From Gemmatimonadota bacterium (lineage in GTDB: Bacteria > Gemmatimonadota > Gemmatimonadetes > Longimicrobiales > Gaopeijiaceae), in contig JAJDVT010000070.1 of the NCBI GenBank assembly GCA_022826005.1, positions 62,001 to 126,000 of the forward strand: 64,000 bases of DNA. Direction: 5' to 3'. Each line of letters opens with the position of its first letter. Within the stretch, counting starts at the first letter, position 1. The notes under the pieces were generated by a model, which was given only the letters and a program-made list of their open reading frames with translations, did no database searches and was not told where the DNA came from. Below are positions 45,853-54,478 of the stretch, one piece after another. A program made the translations under genes and the position numbers.

Positions 45853-46697
45853 CGCCCGATCTGATCGAGCGGATCGGTTGCGAACAGCCGCGCACCGGCC
45901 ACCAGCCCCGCCCCCAGCCCCAGCACCACGGCCAGCCCGAGCGCCTGGACCGCCATCTCGCCGGTCATGATCGAGAAGACCAGGGTGGTGTCGTACGCAC
46001 GCTGGTAGTACGCGTTCACCACCGCCGACGCGGCGAAGCCCACGCCCAGCCCGGCCACGCCCCCCACCGCGGAGAGCAGCGCGGCTTCGGCGACCGTCCA
46101 CCCCATCAGGATCCGTCGCGGGATGCCCGCCAGCCGCGCGGCCGCAACCGCCGCCCGCCGCTCCTGCACCTTCAGGACCATGATGCACGCGAGGAACACG
46201 CCGCCGGCCACGAGCGTGATCCCCGCGATAGCCGCGTGAAAGCGGCTCACCACGCGAAAGGTGGTCGAGGCGCGGTCGGCCACCTCCGCGGCGGGCCACA
46301 CCTGCGCGCCGGCCAGGAGCGGCTCGATCTCACGGGCAGTGCCGGGGGCGTCAACGCCGGGGCGCAACTTCACAGTGAAGTAGTCGACCTCGCCGTCCCG
46401 CCCCGAGAGCGCCTGCAGGTGCGGCAGATGGAGGAGCACGCGCGGACGGGTGCTCATCAGTGCCGAAGGGTCCGCCCGCGGCTCGAAAACGGCGGCCACC
46501 AGGGCCGGGCAGGGCTCGGCGTCCGGAGCGGACCGCAACCGCACCACCGACCCCGCCTCGATTCCCGCACGGTCCGCGTAGGGCCGTTCGACCAGGACCT
46601 GCAGGTCTTCCGGGCAGGGGGCCTGGGGGGCCTGGAGAGCCTGGGAAACCTGTGGCAGGCCCGCGAGAACCCCCGCGGCCAGGCGGAGTCCCCTCAC
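45849..46697 (-). CDS. ABC transporter permease, FtsX type, short N-terminus
   Basis: A 282-residue protein with a weak N-terminal hydrophobic segment (LRLAAGVLAGL), a reduced periplasmic domain and three C-terminal helices (IAGITLVAGGVFLACIMVL; EAALLSAVGGVAGLGVGFAASAV; MAVQALGLAVVLGLGAGLVAGARL), with the loop VQERRAAVAAARLAGIPRRIL between the first two. It looks like the second half-transporter beside the full permease. The missing first helix found in FtsX relatives may be replaced by the N-terminal segment or its absence may be real. First gene of the four-gene operon, 37 bases after the aminotransferase gene. Confidence 0.8.
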   Translation of the reverse strand: MRGLRLAAGVLAGLPQVSQALQAPQAPCPEDLQVLVERPYADRAGIEAGSVVRLRSAPDAEPCPALVAAVFEPRADPSALMSTRPRVLLHLPHLQALSGRDGEVDYFTVKLRPGVDAPGTAREIEPLLAGAQVWPAAEVADRASTTFRVVSRFHAAIAGITLVAGGVFLACIMVLKVQERRAAVAAARLAGIPRRILMGWTVAEAALLSAVGGVAGLGVGFAASAVVNAYYQRAYDTTLVFSIMTGEMAVQALGLAVVLGLGAGLVAGARLFATDPLDQIGR

Positions 46698-46734
46698 GCG
46701 GGCCTGTCCACGAACTGCCAGGCTCCGGAGGGTG

Positions 46735-47904
46735 CTACCTCGTCCCCGTCGCCCTCATCCCGTCCGGAAAGATCTCGTTCCAGCCCGCCATGAACCGCTT
46801 CATCTCCTCCTCGGTCCCGATCGACACGCGCAGGTAGTCGAGCATCGGCGGGAAGTCGCGCCCCACGGCGACATCGCGCCTGCGGAACTGGGCCCGCACC
46901 TCGGAGGCCGGCCGGCCCGTGTGCACCATGAAGAAGTTGGTCTCCGACGGGATCACCTCGAAGCCCTGGTCGCGGAGATCCTTCATCGTGGCTTCCCGGA
47001 GCTCGATCGTGGTGTCGCGCACGTACTTCTCGGACTCGTGATCCTGTAGCGCCGCAACTCCGCCCCACCGGACCAGCGCGTTCACGCTGCCGGTGGCGTA
47101 GGTGCGCATCTCGTCGATCATCTCGGCGGGGGCGATTCCGTAGCCGAGCCGCAGACCCGCCATCCCGTAGATCTTGGAGAAGGTGCGGGTGACGAGGACC
47201 TTGCGGCCCTCCTTGATGTACTTCACCGCGCTCGCATACCGCGGATCCTGCACGAAGTGGTGGTACGCCTCGTCGATCAGCACGGGGATGTCCTCGGGGA
47301 TCCCGTTCAGCAGGTGCCGAATGTCGGAATCGGGCACGACCACGCCCGTCGGGTTGTTCGGGTTGACCACGTACACCAGTCCGACATCGCGGTAGTTGCG
47401 CCTGGTGACCTCGATCAGGTCGTCGATGTCCTGGGTGTGATCGGCCAGCAGCGGCCGCGCGATCACGTCCGCGTCGATCCCCGTCGCCACGCGGTAGACG
47501 CTCATGTAGGTGGGCTCGACGCCGACCACCTTCTCCTCGTGCCCGAGGAAGGCGATGCCGGCCACCTTGAGCGTCTCGCCCGAACCCGCGTTCATGATGA
47601 TGTTATCGGTGTCCAGGCCGTGATGCTCGGCGATCTTCTCGTGGATGTCCCCGTCGGGGTAGCCGTAGCGGTTCGCGTACTTCCAGGCGGCTTCCATCGA
47701 CGCCATCATCTTTTCGGACGGGCCGTAGGGGTTCTCGTTGGAGGATAGCTTGGCCAGCTCGTCGTAGGGGTCGAGCTGGGCGAGGCCGGGAGGAGGCGGG
47801 GGGAGGCGGAGCGAGGCGAGGGCCGAGCCGGGGCGGAGTCCGATCGCGCCCAGAGCGGCAGCTGCGCCGCCCACGAAATGCCGACGTGAGAATCCGTTCT
47901 TCAT
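46735..47904 (-). CDS. Tat-exported class I/II aminotransferase (HisC-like)
   Basis: A 389-residue PLP aminotransferase of the histidinol-phosphate aminotransferase family: SSNENPYGPSEKM, NAGSGETLKVAG, VNPNNPTGVVV, LIDEAYHHF and the PLP lysine K244 in RTFSKIYGMAGLRLGYG. Unusually it begins with a twin-arginine signal (NGFSRRHFVGGAAAALGAIGL, residues 3-23), so it should fold with its cofactor in the cytosol and be exported. A biosynthetic HisC would stay inside; an extracytoplasmic role on amino acids or cell-wall compounds is inferred. Gene order puts it just before the ABC exporter operon. Confidence 0.88.
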   Translation of the reverse strand: MKNGFSRRHFVGGAAAALGAIGLRPGSALASLRLPPPPPGLAQLDPYDELAKLSSNENPYGPSEKMMASMEAAWKYANRYGYPDGDIHEKIAEHHGLDTDNIIMNAGSGETLKVAGIAFLGHEEKVVGVEPTYMSVYRVATGIDADVIARPLLADHTQDIDDLIEVTRRNYRDVGLVYVVNPNNPTGVVVPDSDIRHLLNGIPEDIPVLIDEAYHHFVQDPRYASAVKYIKEGRKVLVTRTFSKIYGMAGLRLGYGIAPAEMIDEMRTYATGSVNALVRWGGVAALQDHESEKYVRDTTIELREATMKDLRDQGFEVIPSETNFFMVHTGRPASEVRAQFRRRDVAVGRDFPPMLDYLRVSIGTEEEMKRFMAGWNEIFPDGMRATGTR

Positions 47905-47998
47905 CGTGAGTCTCTCCTTGCTCCAGCCGGGCGCGGGGGCCGCCGTGGCCGGCGCGCGTTGCAGGCATCATAGGCGCGGGATGGGGTGGCGCGCCAGT

Positions 47999-49174
47999 TC
48001 AGAGAGACCGGTGCGGCCGCCTCAGCGCCCCCGCCAGCTCCTCCAGACTCTCCAGGTTATGCACCGGCCGGTGCTCATCCACCTCCGGCAGCAGCGCCCG
48101 GATCCCGGCGGCCCGGGGCGCGAACGCCCGGTAGCGGAGCAGCGGGTTCAGCCAGATCAGGGTGCGGCACGACTTGCGCAGCCGGCGGGCCTGGGCGCGG
48201 ATCCCTTCGCCCGCCTCGCGGTCCAGCCCGTCGGTGACCAGGAGCACGACCGCGCCCTGGGCGAGCAGCCGACGCGACCAGTGCAGGTTGAAGGCCTGCA
48301 GCGAGGCGCCGATGCGGGTGCCGCCGTACCAGTCGCGCACCTCCGTGCCGATGCGGTCGAGCGCGCGGTCCACGTCGCGGTCGCGCAACAGCCGGGTGAT
48401 GTTGGTGAGGCGGGTGCCGAACACGAAGGTGTGAACCCGGTCGGCGGCGTTGGTCAGCGTGTGGAAGAAGTGCAGCAGGATGCGGGAATAGGCCTCCATC
48501 GAGCCGGAGATGTCGCAGAGCGCGACGATGGTGGGCCGCCGCGTCCTGGTGGAGTTGCGCTGGAGCGGGAGCGGGAATCCGCCGGTGCGGACGGCGGTCC
48601 GCAGCGTGCGGCGCAGGTCGATGAAGCGGCCGCGCGGATCGGGTTCGTGGCGGCGCGTCGGCACCGGGCGCAGGTCGAGCCGGAGCGTGCGGATGACTTC
48701 CCGTGCCTGCAGGACTTCGGCCGCGGTCATGTCCTCGAAGTCCCTGGTGCGGAGGACTTCCGTGGGCGACCACGCCATGCGCAGCGGGATCTCCTGCGCG
48801 GGGGCGTCGGCGGGGGGGGTGGGGGGGCGGGGGGCGGAATCGTCCTCCGTCTGGAGCCGGGCGGGCGCGCGCGGCGACGGCGGCTGCTCCATCGGGATCT
48901 GCGAGCGCGACAGCAGCGCGGCGAGCGCCTCGTCCCCCCCGAACGGGTCGCGCCAGAAGAGCCGGAAGGCGCTCTTGAAGATGTGGCGGTGCTCGCGCCT
49001 GGCCACAAGGGTGCCGTGCAGGGCCCAGTAGAACTGCTGCCTGGCCGTGACGTCGATGGCCCGCAGCGCCCGCACCGCGGTGATCGTGTGGCCGGGTCCG
49101 ACGGGCAGTCCGGCAGCGCGCAACAGGCGCACGAAGTGCGCGACGTTCTCGGGGAGGCGGCCGGGGGGGGTCAT
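47999..49174 (-). CDS. coxE: CoxE-like VWA domain protein
   Basis: A 391-residue VWA (CoxE) family protein. N-terminus: ENVAHFVRLLRAAGLPVGPGHTITAVRAL and RQQFYWALHGTLVARREHRHIFKSAFRLFWRDP, typical of CoxE. The MIDAS motif appears as LCDISGSMEAYSR with later T and D residues (VTDGLDREAGEG). CoxE works with the MoxR-type ATPase CoxD in building the Mo-S-Cu or Mo centre of CO dehydrogenase-like hydroxylases. The partner genes coxD-M-L-S are 6.4 kb further on, separated by the Fic/HEPN/TIGR04255 island. Confidence 0.9.
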   Translation of the reverse strand: MTPPGRLPENVAHFVRLLRAAGLPVGPGHTITAVRALRAIDVTARQQFYWALHGTLVARREHRHIFKSAFRLFWRDPFGGDEALAALLSRSQIPMEQPPSPRAPARLQTEDDSAPRPPTPPADAPAQEIPLRMAWSPTEVLRTRDFEDMTAAEVLQAREVIRTLRLDLRPVPTRRHEPDPRGRFIDLRRTLRTAVRTGGFPLPLQRNSTRTRRPTIVALCDISGSMEAYSRILLHFFHTLTNAADRVHTFVFGTRLTNITRLLRDRDVDRALDRIGTEVRDWYGGTRIGASLQAFNLHWSRRLLAQGAVVLLVTDGLDREAGEGIRAQARRLRKSCRTLIWLNPLLRYRAFAPRAAGIRALLPEVDEHRPVHNLESLEELAGALRRPHRSL

Positions 49175-49181
49175 GTCTCAA

Positions 49182-50378
49182 TCAATACGACGCGACCTCG
49201 TCAAAGTCGATTTCGATGGCTCCGAAGTCGATACTGACAAGCTGGTGTACAGAGTCAGGATCATCCTGCAGGGAGATGAAGCCGAGTTCGGCGAGTCGGC
49301 GAATTTCACGGATGAAGGTCCGGGGGGTCACTTCGCGATACGCGCCCCGGACGTAGGGGGAGTTTACGAGGTCGGCCAGGCGGATCAGGGTTGACGCACG
49401 CTCCGAAAAGGGGTCCGTGGGCTCCGTCTCCACCAGGAGGTAGTCAAGCAAAGCGAATTCACGAGGGTTGAGCAGGTGTCGGCGCTCGCTTACCCGCATT
49501 GCAAGCGCCCGGGTCAACGTATCGCGGTAGACGAGTCGGTTCAGCTTCGTCTTGATGAAACTGTTGATCCCGCTCAGTTCCGCCTCGAAGCCGCGAAGCC
49601 CGAATTCGACGAAGGGCGCCAGATCGAAGGGCTGCGTTCTTCGGCACTCCTGGAGGCGTCGCTGGTACTCGTTGCCGTTGCGGTAGAAGTAGTTCGACAG
49701 TCCGTAGAATCCGTTGACGTTGTATCCGCCCTCGTAGAGGATCGCCGCCTCGACGAGGCGGGAGACCCGACCGTTGCCATCCCCGAACGGGTGGATGGTC
49801 ACGAGGAAAAAATGGGCGAGAAGGGCCCTTACGACGGGGTGTTGGCTGCGCAGGCCACGGGAGTTCACGAACTCCACGAACTCGTGCATGAGCCGTGGGA
49901 GATCCTCATGCGGAGCGCCCAGGTGGAGCCCGCCGAGTTCCATCGTGCCGACCTGCACACCATTTGTGCGAAGGCCGCCGGGCACGTTGTCGGCTTCATC
50001 GGACAGGCGTGTCATCACTTCGTGCATATGGAGGATGTCCCGCACGCTGATCGGTGGTCTGCCGGGTCCGAACCGTTCCCGCACCCAGTTCTGGGCGGTG
50101 TCCGCGTTGAGTATCTGCCGGAACTCGCGGCCTTCGGGATCGAGACCGGCCTTTCCCCCAAGAAACTCGGCGATCTGAGCCTCGGACAAGGGGTTTCCCT
50201 CCAGCGCCGTGGAGCCATGGACGGTCCTGATTCGGTTGAGGACATCGAGCTGTTCCGTCCATTCCGGAGGAAGGAGCAAGCTCATGGCGGCTTCCTTCCG
50301 CCCCTCGATGCGGACCAGGACGGGCATCATTCCCGGAAGCTGGAGCCGGAAGTCGAAGCTGAATTGCGACCAGTCCAT
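49182..50378 (-). CDS. Fic family protein with N-terminal inhibitory helix
   Basis: A 398-residue Fic protein, expected to transfer AMP (or another phosphate-containing group) onto target hydroxyls. The catalytic motif is complete: HPFGDGNGRVSR (H196). The self-inhibition motif S/TxxxEG occurs N-terminally as STALEG (56-61), making this a class II, self-inhibited Fic that needs no separate antitoxin. The C-terminal ~90 residues form a winged helix (LADLVNSPYVRGAYREVTPRTFIREIRRLAELGFI). The gene ends just before coxE. Upstream lie two near-identical 19-base direct repeats and an AT-rich promoter. Confidence 0.9.
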   Translation of the reverse strand: MDWSQFSFDFRLQLPGMMPVLVRIEGRKEAAMSLLLPPEWTEQLDVLNRIRTVHGSTALEGNPLSEAQIAEFLGGKAGLDPEGREFRQILNADTAQNWVRERFGPGRPPISVRDILHMHEVMTRLSDEADNVPGGLRTNGVQVGTMELGGLHLGAPHEDLPRLMHEFVEFVNSRGLRSQHPVVRALLAHFFLVTIHPFGDGNGRVSRLVEAAILYEGGYNVNGFYGLSNYFYRNGNEYQRRLQECRRTQPFDLAPFVEFGLRGFEAELSGINSFIKTKLNRLVYRDTLTRALAMRVSERRHLLNPREFALLDYLLVETEPTDPFSERASTLIRLADLVNSPYVRGAYREVTPRTFIREIRRLAELGFISLQDDPDSVHQLVSIDFGAIEIDFDEVASY

Positions 50379-50628
50379 TTATCTGACACCTTCCATGACA
50401 TGCTACTTGACGATTCAAGTTATTGCTGTAAAGTAATATAATTCACTCATTGGCTTTAGTATGACATGATATTTGACGAAATTTCTGGTTGGCTGGGTGA
50501 CCGACGAATCGCGCTCCATGCGGGGACGACACAGCGCGAACCCAGCCGACCCGGATTTGACCGAACACGCCGCTTCCTCCTACCGTTCCGGGCCCTCAGC
50601 CCTGCCCAAACGCTATCGGAGTCACCTG
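50379..50628. promoter_or_regulatory. AT-rich divergent promoter region with 19-bp direct repeats
   Basis: Two direct repeats ATGACATG(C/A)TA(C/T)TTGACGA, at ~50395 and ~50461, are identical in 16-17 of 19 positions and 66 bases apart. Between them is TAATATAAT. The region serves divergent transcription of the Fic gene and the serine hydrolase gene; the repeats may be binding sites of one regulator, perhaps the Fic winged helix itself. Confidence 0.5.
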
Positions 50629-52683
50629 ATGAGCCGCCAATTCATACCGCCCCTCCGCCCGGCCCTCCTCGCGGTCCTGCCTCTCCTTGCCGCTGCGCTG
50701 TTTGCAGCCACCGACCTCTCCGCCCAGGCCACCGAACTGCGCCGCGGCCGCATGCTGACCGGCTCCATCGCCGCCGGCGACACCGCCCGCTACACCTTCG
50801 AGGCCGGCGAGAACGACTTCGTCCTCGGCGAAGTCAACCAGATCTCCATCGATGTGACGATTCGCGTTCTGGACGCCGACGGGGAGCAGCGCGCCCGGTT
50901 CGGGGGGCTCGGCCGCGGTCCCGAACGCTTCAGCGGCCAACCCTCGGCGGCCGGCACCTACACGGTGGAGCTCATCGTCGCGGGAGACGACGAAGACGCA
51001 TCCGGCGCCTACGAGATCACCCTCCTCCGCCACGAACCCGTCGCGACCGACCCGCGCCGCCTCACCGACCAGATGATGGCGCGGTTCGACGGCCCGAACT
51101 CGCCCGGCGCCGCGGTCCGCGTCTGGCGCGATGGCCGCACCCTCTACTCGAAGACCTACGGGATGGCCAACCTCGCCTACGGGATCCCGTTCGGGGAGGA
51201 CACCCGCACCAACATCGGCTCCACCTCGAAGCAGTTCACCGCGTTCGCGATCATGCTGCAGGCGGAGCGCGGCCTGCTGTCCCTTGACGACGACATCCGC
51301 ACCCACATCCCCGAGCTGCCCCAGTTCGACGGGACCATCCAGGTGCGGCACCTCATCACCCACACCTCGGGCCTGCGCGAATTCCTGAACCTGCTGCGCA
51401 TGACCGGCCGCCGCCTCGACCGGGGCGACTGGATCGACCGCTCGGAGATCATAGAGATCGCGCAGCGCCAGCCAGCGCTCCAGAACGCGCCGGGCGCGGA
51501 GTGGAACTACAACAACACCGCGTTCGGGCTCGCGGCGGTCATCGTCGAGCGCACCTCGGGGCAGGACTTTCACGTCTTCATGCAGGAGAACGTCTTCGGC
51601 CCGCTCGGGATGACCGGCACGATGGTCCGTCCCTCCATCCGCCACATCGTCCCCAACCAGTCCGAAGGCTACACGCCCACGCCCGACGGCTACCGCCAGA
51701 TCGGCGACCTGGGCGGCGCGGTCGGTGCCGGCGGGATGTACAGCACGATCGCCGACCTGCAGACCTGGGTCGAGAACTACGCAAACCCGCGCGTCGGCAC
51801 CCCCGAGATCTTCGCCGAGATGATGACCTCGTTCGTGCTGACCAACGGCGAGGAGACCGGCTACGGCTACGGCCTTTCCGTCGACGAGCAGCGCGGACTG
51901 AAGCGCGTTCACCACGGCGGCGCGGACGTAGCGCACCGTTCGCAGCTCGTCTACTACCCGGAGATCAACGCCGGCGTCACGGTGCAGAGCAACCACGCCC
52001 AGTTCGGCAGCAACGTGGCCTTCCAGCTGGCGGCGGCGTTCTTCGACGATGCGATGGAGGTGGAGGAGGACGAGGCCGGGGCGGAGGGAGACGAGGCAGA
52101 CGCCGAGCGCGACTTCGACCCCGATGCCTACGACCCCGGGGACTTCGACGAGTTCGTCGGGCGGTACGCACTCGACGCCGCGCCCAGCTTCATCCTCACC
52201 TTCACCCGCGAGGACCGCACCCTCTACGCGCAGGCGACCGGCCAGCAGCGGCTGGAGATCGTCCCCACCTCGGACTCGACCTTCGCGCTGCTCGCGGTCG
52301 AGGCGTCGGTGACCTTCCTGCGCGGCGACGACGGCGAGGTGAACGCGGCGATTCTGCACCAGAACGGCGACCAGCGCGCCACGCGGCTGGAGGATGACGA
52401 GGAGGTCGAGGCCTGGGCGCCCACGGCGGAAGACCTGGCCGACTTCGCGGGGCGCTTCTACAGCGAGGAGCTGGAGACCTTCTACGACTTCGAGGTGGAG
52501 GACGGCGAGCTGATCATGCACCAGCGGCGCCTGGGACGCGTCGTGCTGTCGCCGGGCGAAGAGGACAGCTTCTCCGGCGGCGGCTTCTCGTTCGGCTTCG
52601 AGCGAGACCGCAACGGGGAGGTGATCGGGTTCTACCTGTCGAACGTGCGCACGCGGAACGTGCGGTTCGGGAGGGTGGAGTGA
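50629..52683 (+). CDS. Secreted serine hydrolase, beta-lactamase class C-like, with N-terminal PPC-like domain
   Basis: A 684-residue protein. Signal peptide ~1-33 (LLAVLPLLAAALFAATDLSAQ); residues ~38-135 form a pre-peptidase C-terminal-like beta-sandwich (GSIAAGDTARYTFEAGENDF); ~145-480 is the class C beta-lactamase/D-aminopeptidase fold with the nucleophile in GSTSKQFTA (S198, K201), YNN at 294-296 and HHGG in place of KTG. After an acidic linker (EVEEDEAGAEGDEADAE) a lipocalin-like C-terminal part follows. It likely cleaves D-amino-acid peptides or esters outside the cytosol. ATG 50629 follows CGGAG. Confidence 0.88.
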   Translation: MSRQFIPPLRPALLAVLPLLAAALFAATDLSAQATELRRGRMLTGSIAAGDTARYTFEAGENDFVLGEVNQISIDVTIRVLDADGEQRARFGGLGRGPERFSGQPSAAGTYTVELIVAGDDEDASGAYEITLLRHEPVATDPRRLTDQMMARFDGPNSPGAAVRVWRDGRTLYSKTYGMANLAYGIPFGEDTRTNIGSTSKQFTAFAIMLQAERGLLSLDDDIRTHIPELPQFDGTIQVRHLITHTSGLREFLNLLRMTGRRLDRGDWIDRSEIIEIAQRQPALQNAPGAEWNYNNTAFGLAAVIVERTSGQDFHVFMQENVFGPLGMTGTMVRPSIRHIVPNQSEGYTPTPDGYRQIGDLGGAVGAGGMYSTIADLQTWVENYANPRVGTPEIFAEMMTSFVLTNGEETGYGYGLSVDEQRGLKRVHHGGADVAHRSQLVYYPEINAGVTVQSNHAQFGSNVAFQLAAAFFDDAMEVEEDEAGAEGDEADAERDFDPDAYDPGDFDEFVGRYALDAAPSFILTFTREDRTLYAQATGQQRLEIVPTSDSTFALLAVEASVTFLRGDDGEVNAAILHQNGDQRATRLEDDEEVEAWAPTAEDLADFAGRFYSEELETFYDFEVEDGELIMHQRRLGRVVLSPGEEDSFSGGGFSFGFERDRNGEVIGFYLSNVRTRNVRFGRVE

Positions 52684-52700
52684 GGGGGTGGCCTCCGGGC

Positions 52701-53105
52701 TCACCCAGCCGAAACGCACCGCCTCGCCACAGTCACAATCGCCGACGCCCCCGCGATGGCGCTCGCCGCCTGCCGCGCTCCGAAACCTGCCGACGGGGTC
52801 CATTCTTCAAGACCGTTGGGATACCGGGTGGGAATGTAGTTGAGGTCGAGTTCGCGGGCATCGTCCAGTAGCTCGTCGAGTTCAGGAACGCGTGGTTCCA
52901 GGCGCTCGATCAGGTTCCGGACGCTGTGGCCCATGACCGCCCTTGCACCGCGCGCGTAGTGAACCGCCTTGACGGCCTTCTCCGCCGCCTGCTGGGAGGA
53001 GAAGCACGCGTGAGCATGGAACCCCCCTTCCTCGGAGTGACGCGCGTGGCGCAGGTCGTCCACTGCGGCGCCAAGCCCCCGCCGGGCCTGGACCGCACCC
53101 GTCAT
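52701..53105 (-). CDS. HEPN domain protein (toxin of HEPN-MNT pair)
   Basis: A 134-residue HEPN protein. The core reads CFSSQQAAEKAVKAVHYARGARAVMGHSVRNLIERL, with the RNase-type motif R-x4-H as R55-H60. HEPN proteins in such pairs act as RNases or are silenced by AMPylation by the partner nucleotidyltransferase. The gene's ATG overlaps the MNT stop by four bases, and the order (MNT first) is the usual antitoxin-toxin order. About 20 bases separate it from the convergent serine hydrolase gene. Confidence 0.85.
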   Translation of the reverse strand: MTGAVQARRGLGAAVDDLRHARHSEEGGFHAHACFSSQQAAEKAVKAVHYARGARAVMGHSVRNLIERLEPRVPELDELLDDARELDLNYIPTRYPNGLEEWTPSAGFGARQAASAIAGASAIVTVARRCVSAG

Positions 53106-53458
53106 CGGTCCTCTCCCAGGATCTCGACGCCTTCTCGGCGCAACAGGTGGAAAACCCCGAAACCGTCAGCCTCGCAGGCGGCGAATTCATCGGGCGTGTA
53201 GACGAGAAGATCGACCACCATGGGAAGGGCCCGATCGAGTTCCCTGGTCAGGGCCAGCGCGCGCTCCGGGGGTGGAAGATCCGTGTCCATCACGACGGCC
53301 AGATCGAGGTCGGAAAAACCGTCGGCCTCACCGCGGGCCCATGACCCGAAGACGATCGCGCGCTTCACGCCTGCCTCGCGCAGCATCGGCGCCGCTCGCC
53401 GACGCATCTCCTCGAACGTGCAGGGCGCGGGCGCCGATATTACGGTGACTTCCGACAT
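53102..53458 (-). CDS. MNT-type nucleotidyltransferase (antitoxin of HEPN-MNT pair)
   Basis: A 118-residue minimal nucleotidyltransferase. The polymerase-beta-type active site is intact: GSWARGEADGFSDLDL (G38, S39, D50, D52). In HEPN-MNT systems this enzyme can add AMP to the HEPN partner and block its RNase activity. The first gene of the pair; the ~100 bases upstream to 53560 hold its promoter. Located between the serine hydrolase and the TIGR04255-type cassette, it helps to define an accessory island. Confidence 0.88.
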   Translation of the reverse strand: MSEVTVISAPAPCTFEEMRRRAAPMLREAGVKRAIVFGSWARGEADGFSDLDLAVVMDTDLPPPERALALTRELDRALPMVVDLLVYTPDEFAACEADGFGVFHLLRREGVEILGEDR

Positions 53459-53560
53459 TCGTGGTCGTCTTTTCCGGCGGAGTTGGCGCGGCGTGGTGCT
53501 TACGAAAGCGCATGTGGGACGCTACACAGAAACCTAGCACCAAGAATGGCATGATGGTCG

Positions 53561-53875
53561 TTACTCCCCCAGCGTATCCGGGGCGATTACCCACCTCGCA
53601 TGCTTCGCCAGCTTACGCTTGATAGCAGCCGTCTTCTTACCGAATACCCACAAGTGTCCGGGATCGCCGGTTGGCGGTTGCGTCGCGACTCCCAGCCCCA
53701 GACTTCGTACGAAGGCCACGGCCAGCCCCACCATCAGATTGCCCTGGGTATTCGCATCGCCGGGGGAACCGTAGGATCTCGCTCGATGAGCGGACATCGG
53801 TGAAGCATCGCGGGAGTCGCTGAACATTCCACTCCTGGGTCTCCATCTGCTTTCGGCCGCGTCGAAGTGAATCAT
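53561..53875 (-). CDS. Third protein of TIGR04255-type cassette, possibly frameshifted
   Basis: The visible ORF codes 104 residues: IHFDAAESRWRPRSGMFSDSRDASPMS, then a hydrophobic strand pair (LMVGLAVAFVRSLGLGVA) and a basic end HLWVFGKKTAAIKRKLAKHARWVIAP. In the frame one base off, the sequence just upstream (~53962-53880) reads PSVGDDEEIWRRIPP, which joins naturally to DMIHFDAAE if one base is added to the six-G (plus strand) run at 53879-53884. So the gene either starts at ATG 53875 or has lost ~28 codons by a homopolymer frameshift. Function unknown. Confidence 0.6.
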   Translation of the reverse strand: MIHFDAAESRWRPRSGMFSDSRDASPMSAHRARSYGSPGDANTQGNLMVGLAVAFVRSLGLGVATQPPTGDPGHLWVFGKKTAAIKRKLAKHARWVIAPDTLGE

Positions 53876-53968
53876 GTCGGGGGGATCCGCCGCCAGATCT
53901 CCTCGTCGTCTCCTACAGACGGATCGTCGGCATATTCTGGCGTGGTGCCGCCGGGGCTCAACCGACGT

Positions 53969-54478
53969 TCAGAACGGCTGCACGCCGGTATTGAGGAAGC
54001 TGACGAAGCGCTCGATATCCCCTTCCAATGCGAGCATTCCCGAAGACTCGTACACGAAGGAAAACCCGTCGTTGCCGTCCAGGTCGATCGTCAGTGCCCT
54101 GCCCGGTTTCTCCCATTCCATAAGAACGCCACCTGAAGGCTCAGGGCAGACTGCGGGTCGTGAGAAACCGTATTCGGCCATGATCCTTGCGACAATGATC
54201 GCGGTGTCCACGGTTTCCTTTGCGGCTGGCCCGCCGCCGTATGAGTCCCAGTTGGGGACGAGATCCAGGTAGCTCAGCATCTCGGCCTCGATGTTGGCTA
54301 GCCAATGGACCTCCTGCCAACCCTCGGGAGGTGCCAAGAGGCGATGAGCGGTCAGAGACGAGGCAGGTTCCGGCGTCTCGGCGACCCGGATTCGTCTGGG
54401 CCGATGATCCTCCGTGTCCGTCAAGCCTCTCGGCCAGGAATCGGCTTGGTGCTCCACCGCAGGCTGTAAAGACGTCAT
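53969..54478 (-). CDS. Second protein of TIGR04255-type cassette (unknown)
   Basis: A 169-residue protein with a variable, Arg/Pro-rich N-terminal half and a conserved-looking core: the helix EAEMLSYLDLVPNWDSYGGGPAAKETVDTAIIVARIM, the turn RPAVCPEPSGGVLMEWEK and a strand block ALTIDLDGNDGFSFVYESSG. The 'NWDSYGG' helix is something I associate with genes found beside TIGR04255-type genes. ATG overlaps the stop of the preceding gene (ATGA), so it is translated with it. No catalytic motif is seen. Confidence 0.65.
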   Translation of the reverse strand: MTSLQPAVEHQADSWPRGLTDTEDHRPRRIRVAETPEPASSLTAHRLLAPPEGWQEVHWLANIEAEMLSYLDLVPNWDSYGGGPAAKETVDTAIIVARIMAEYGFSRPAVCPEPSGGVLMEWEKPGRALTIDLDGNDGFSFVYESSGMLALEGDIERFVSFLNTGVQPF

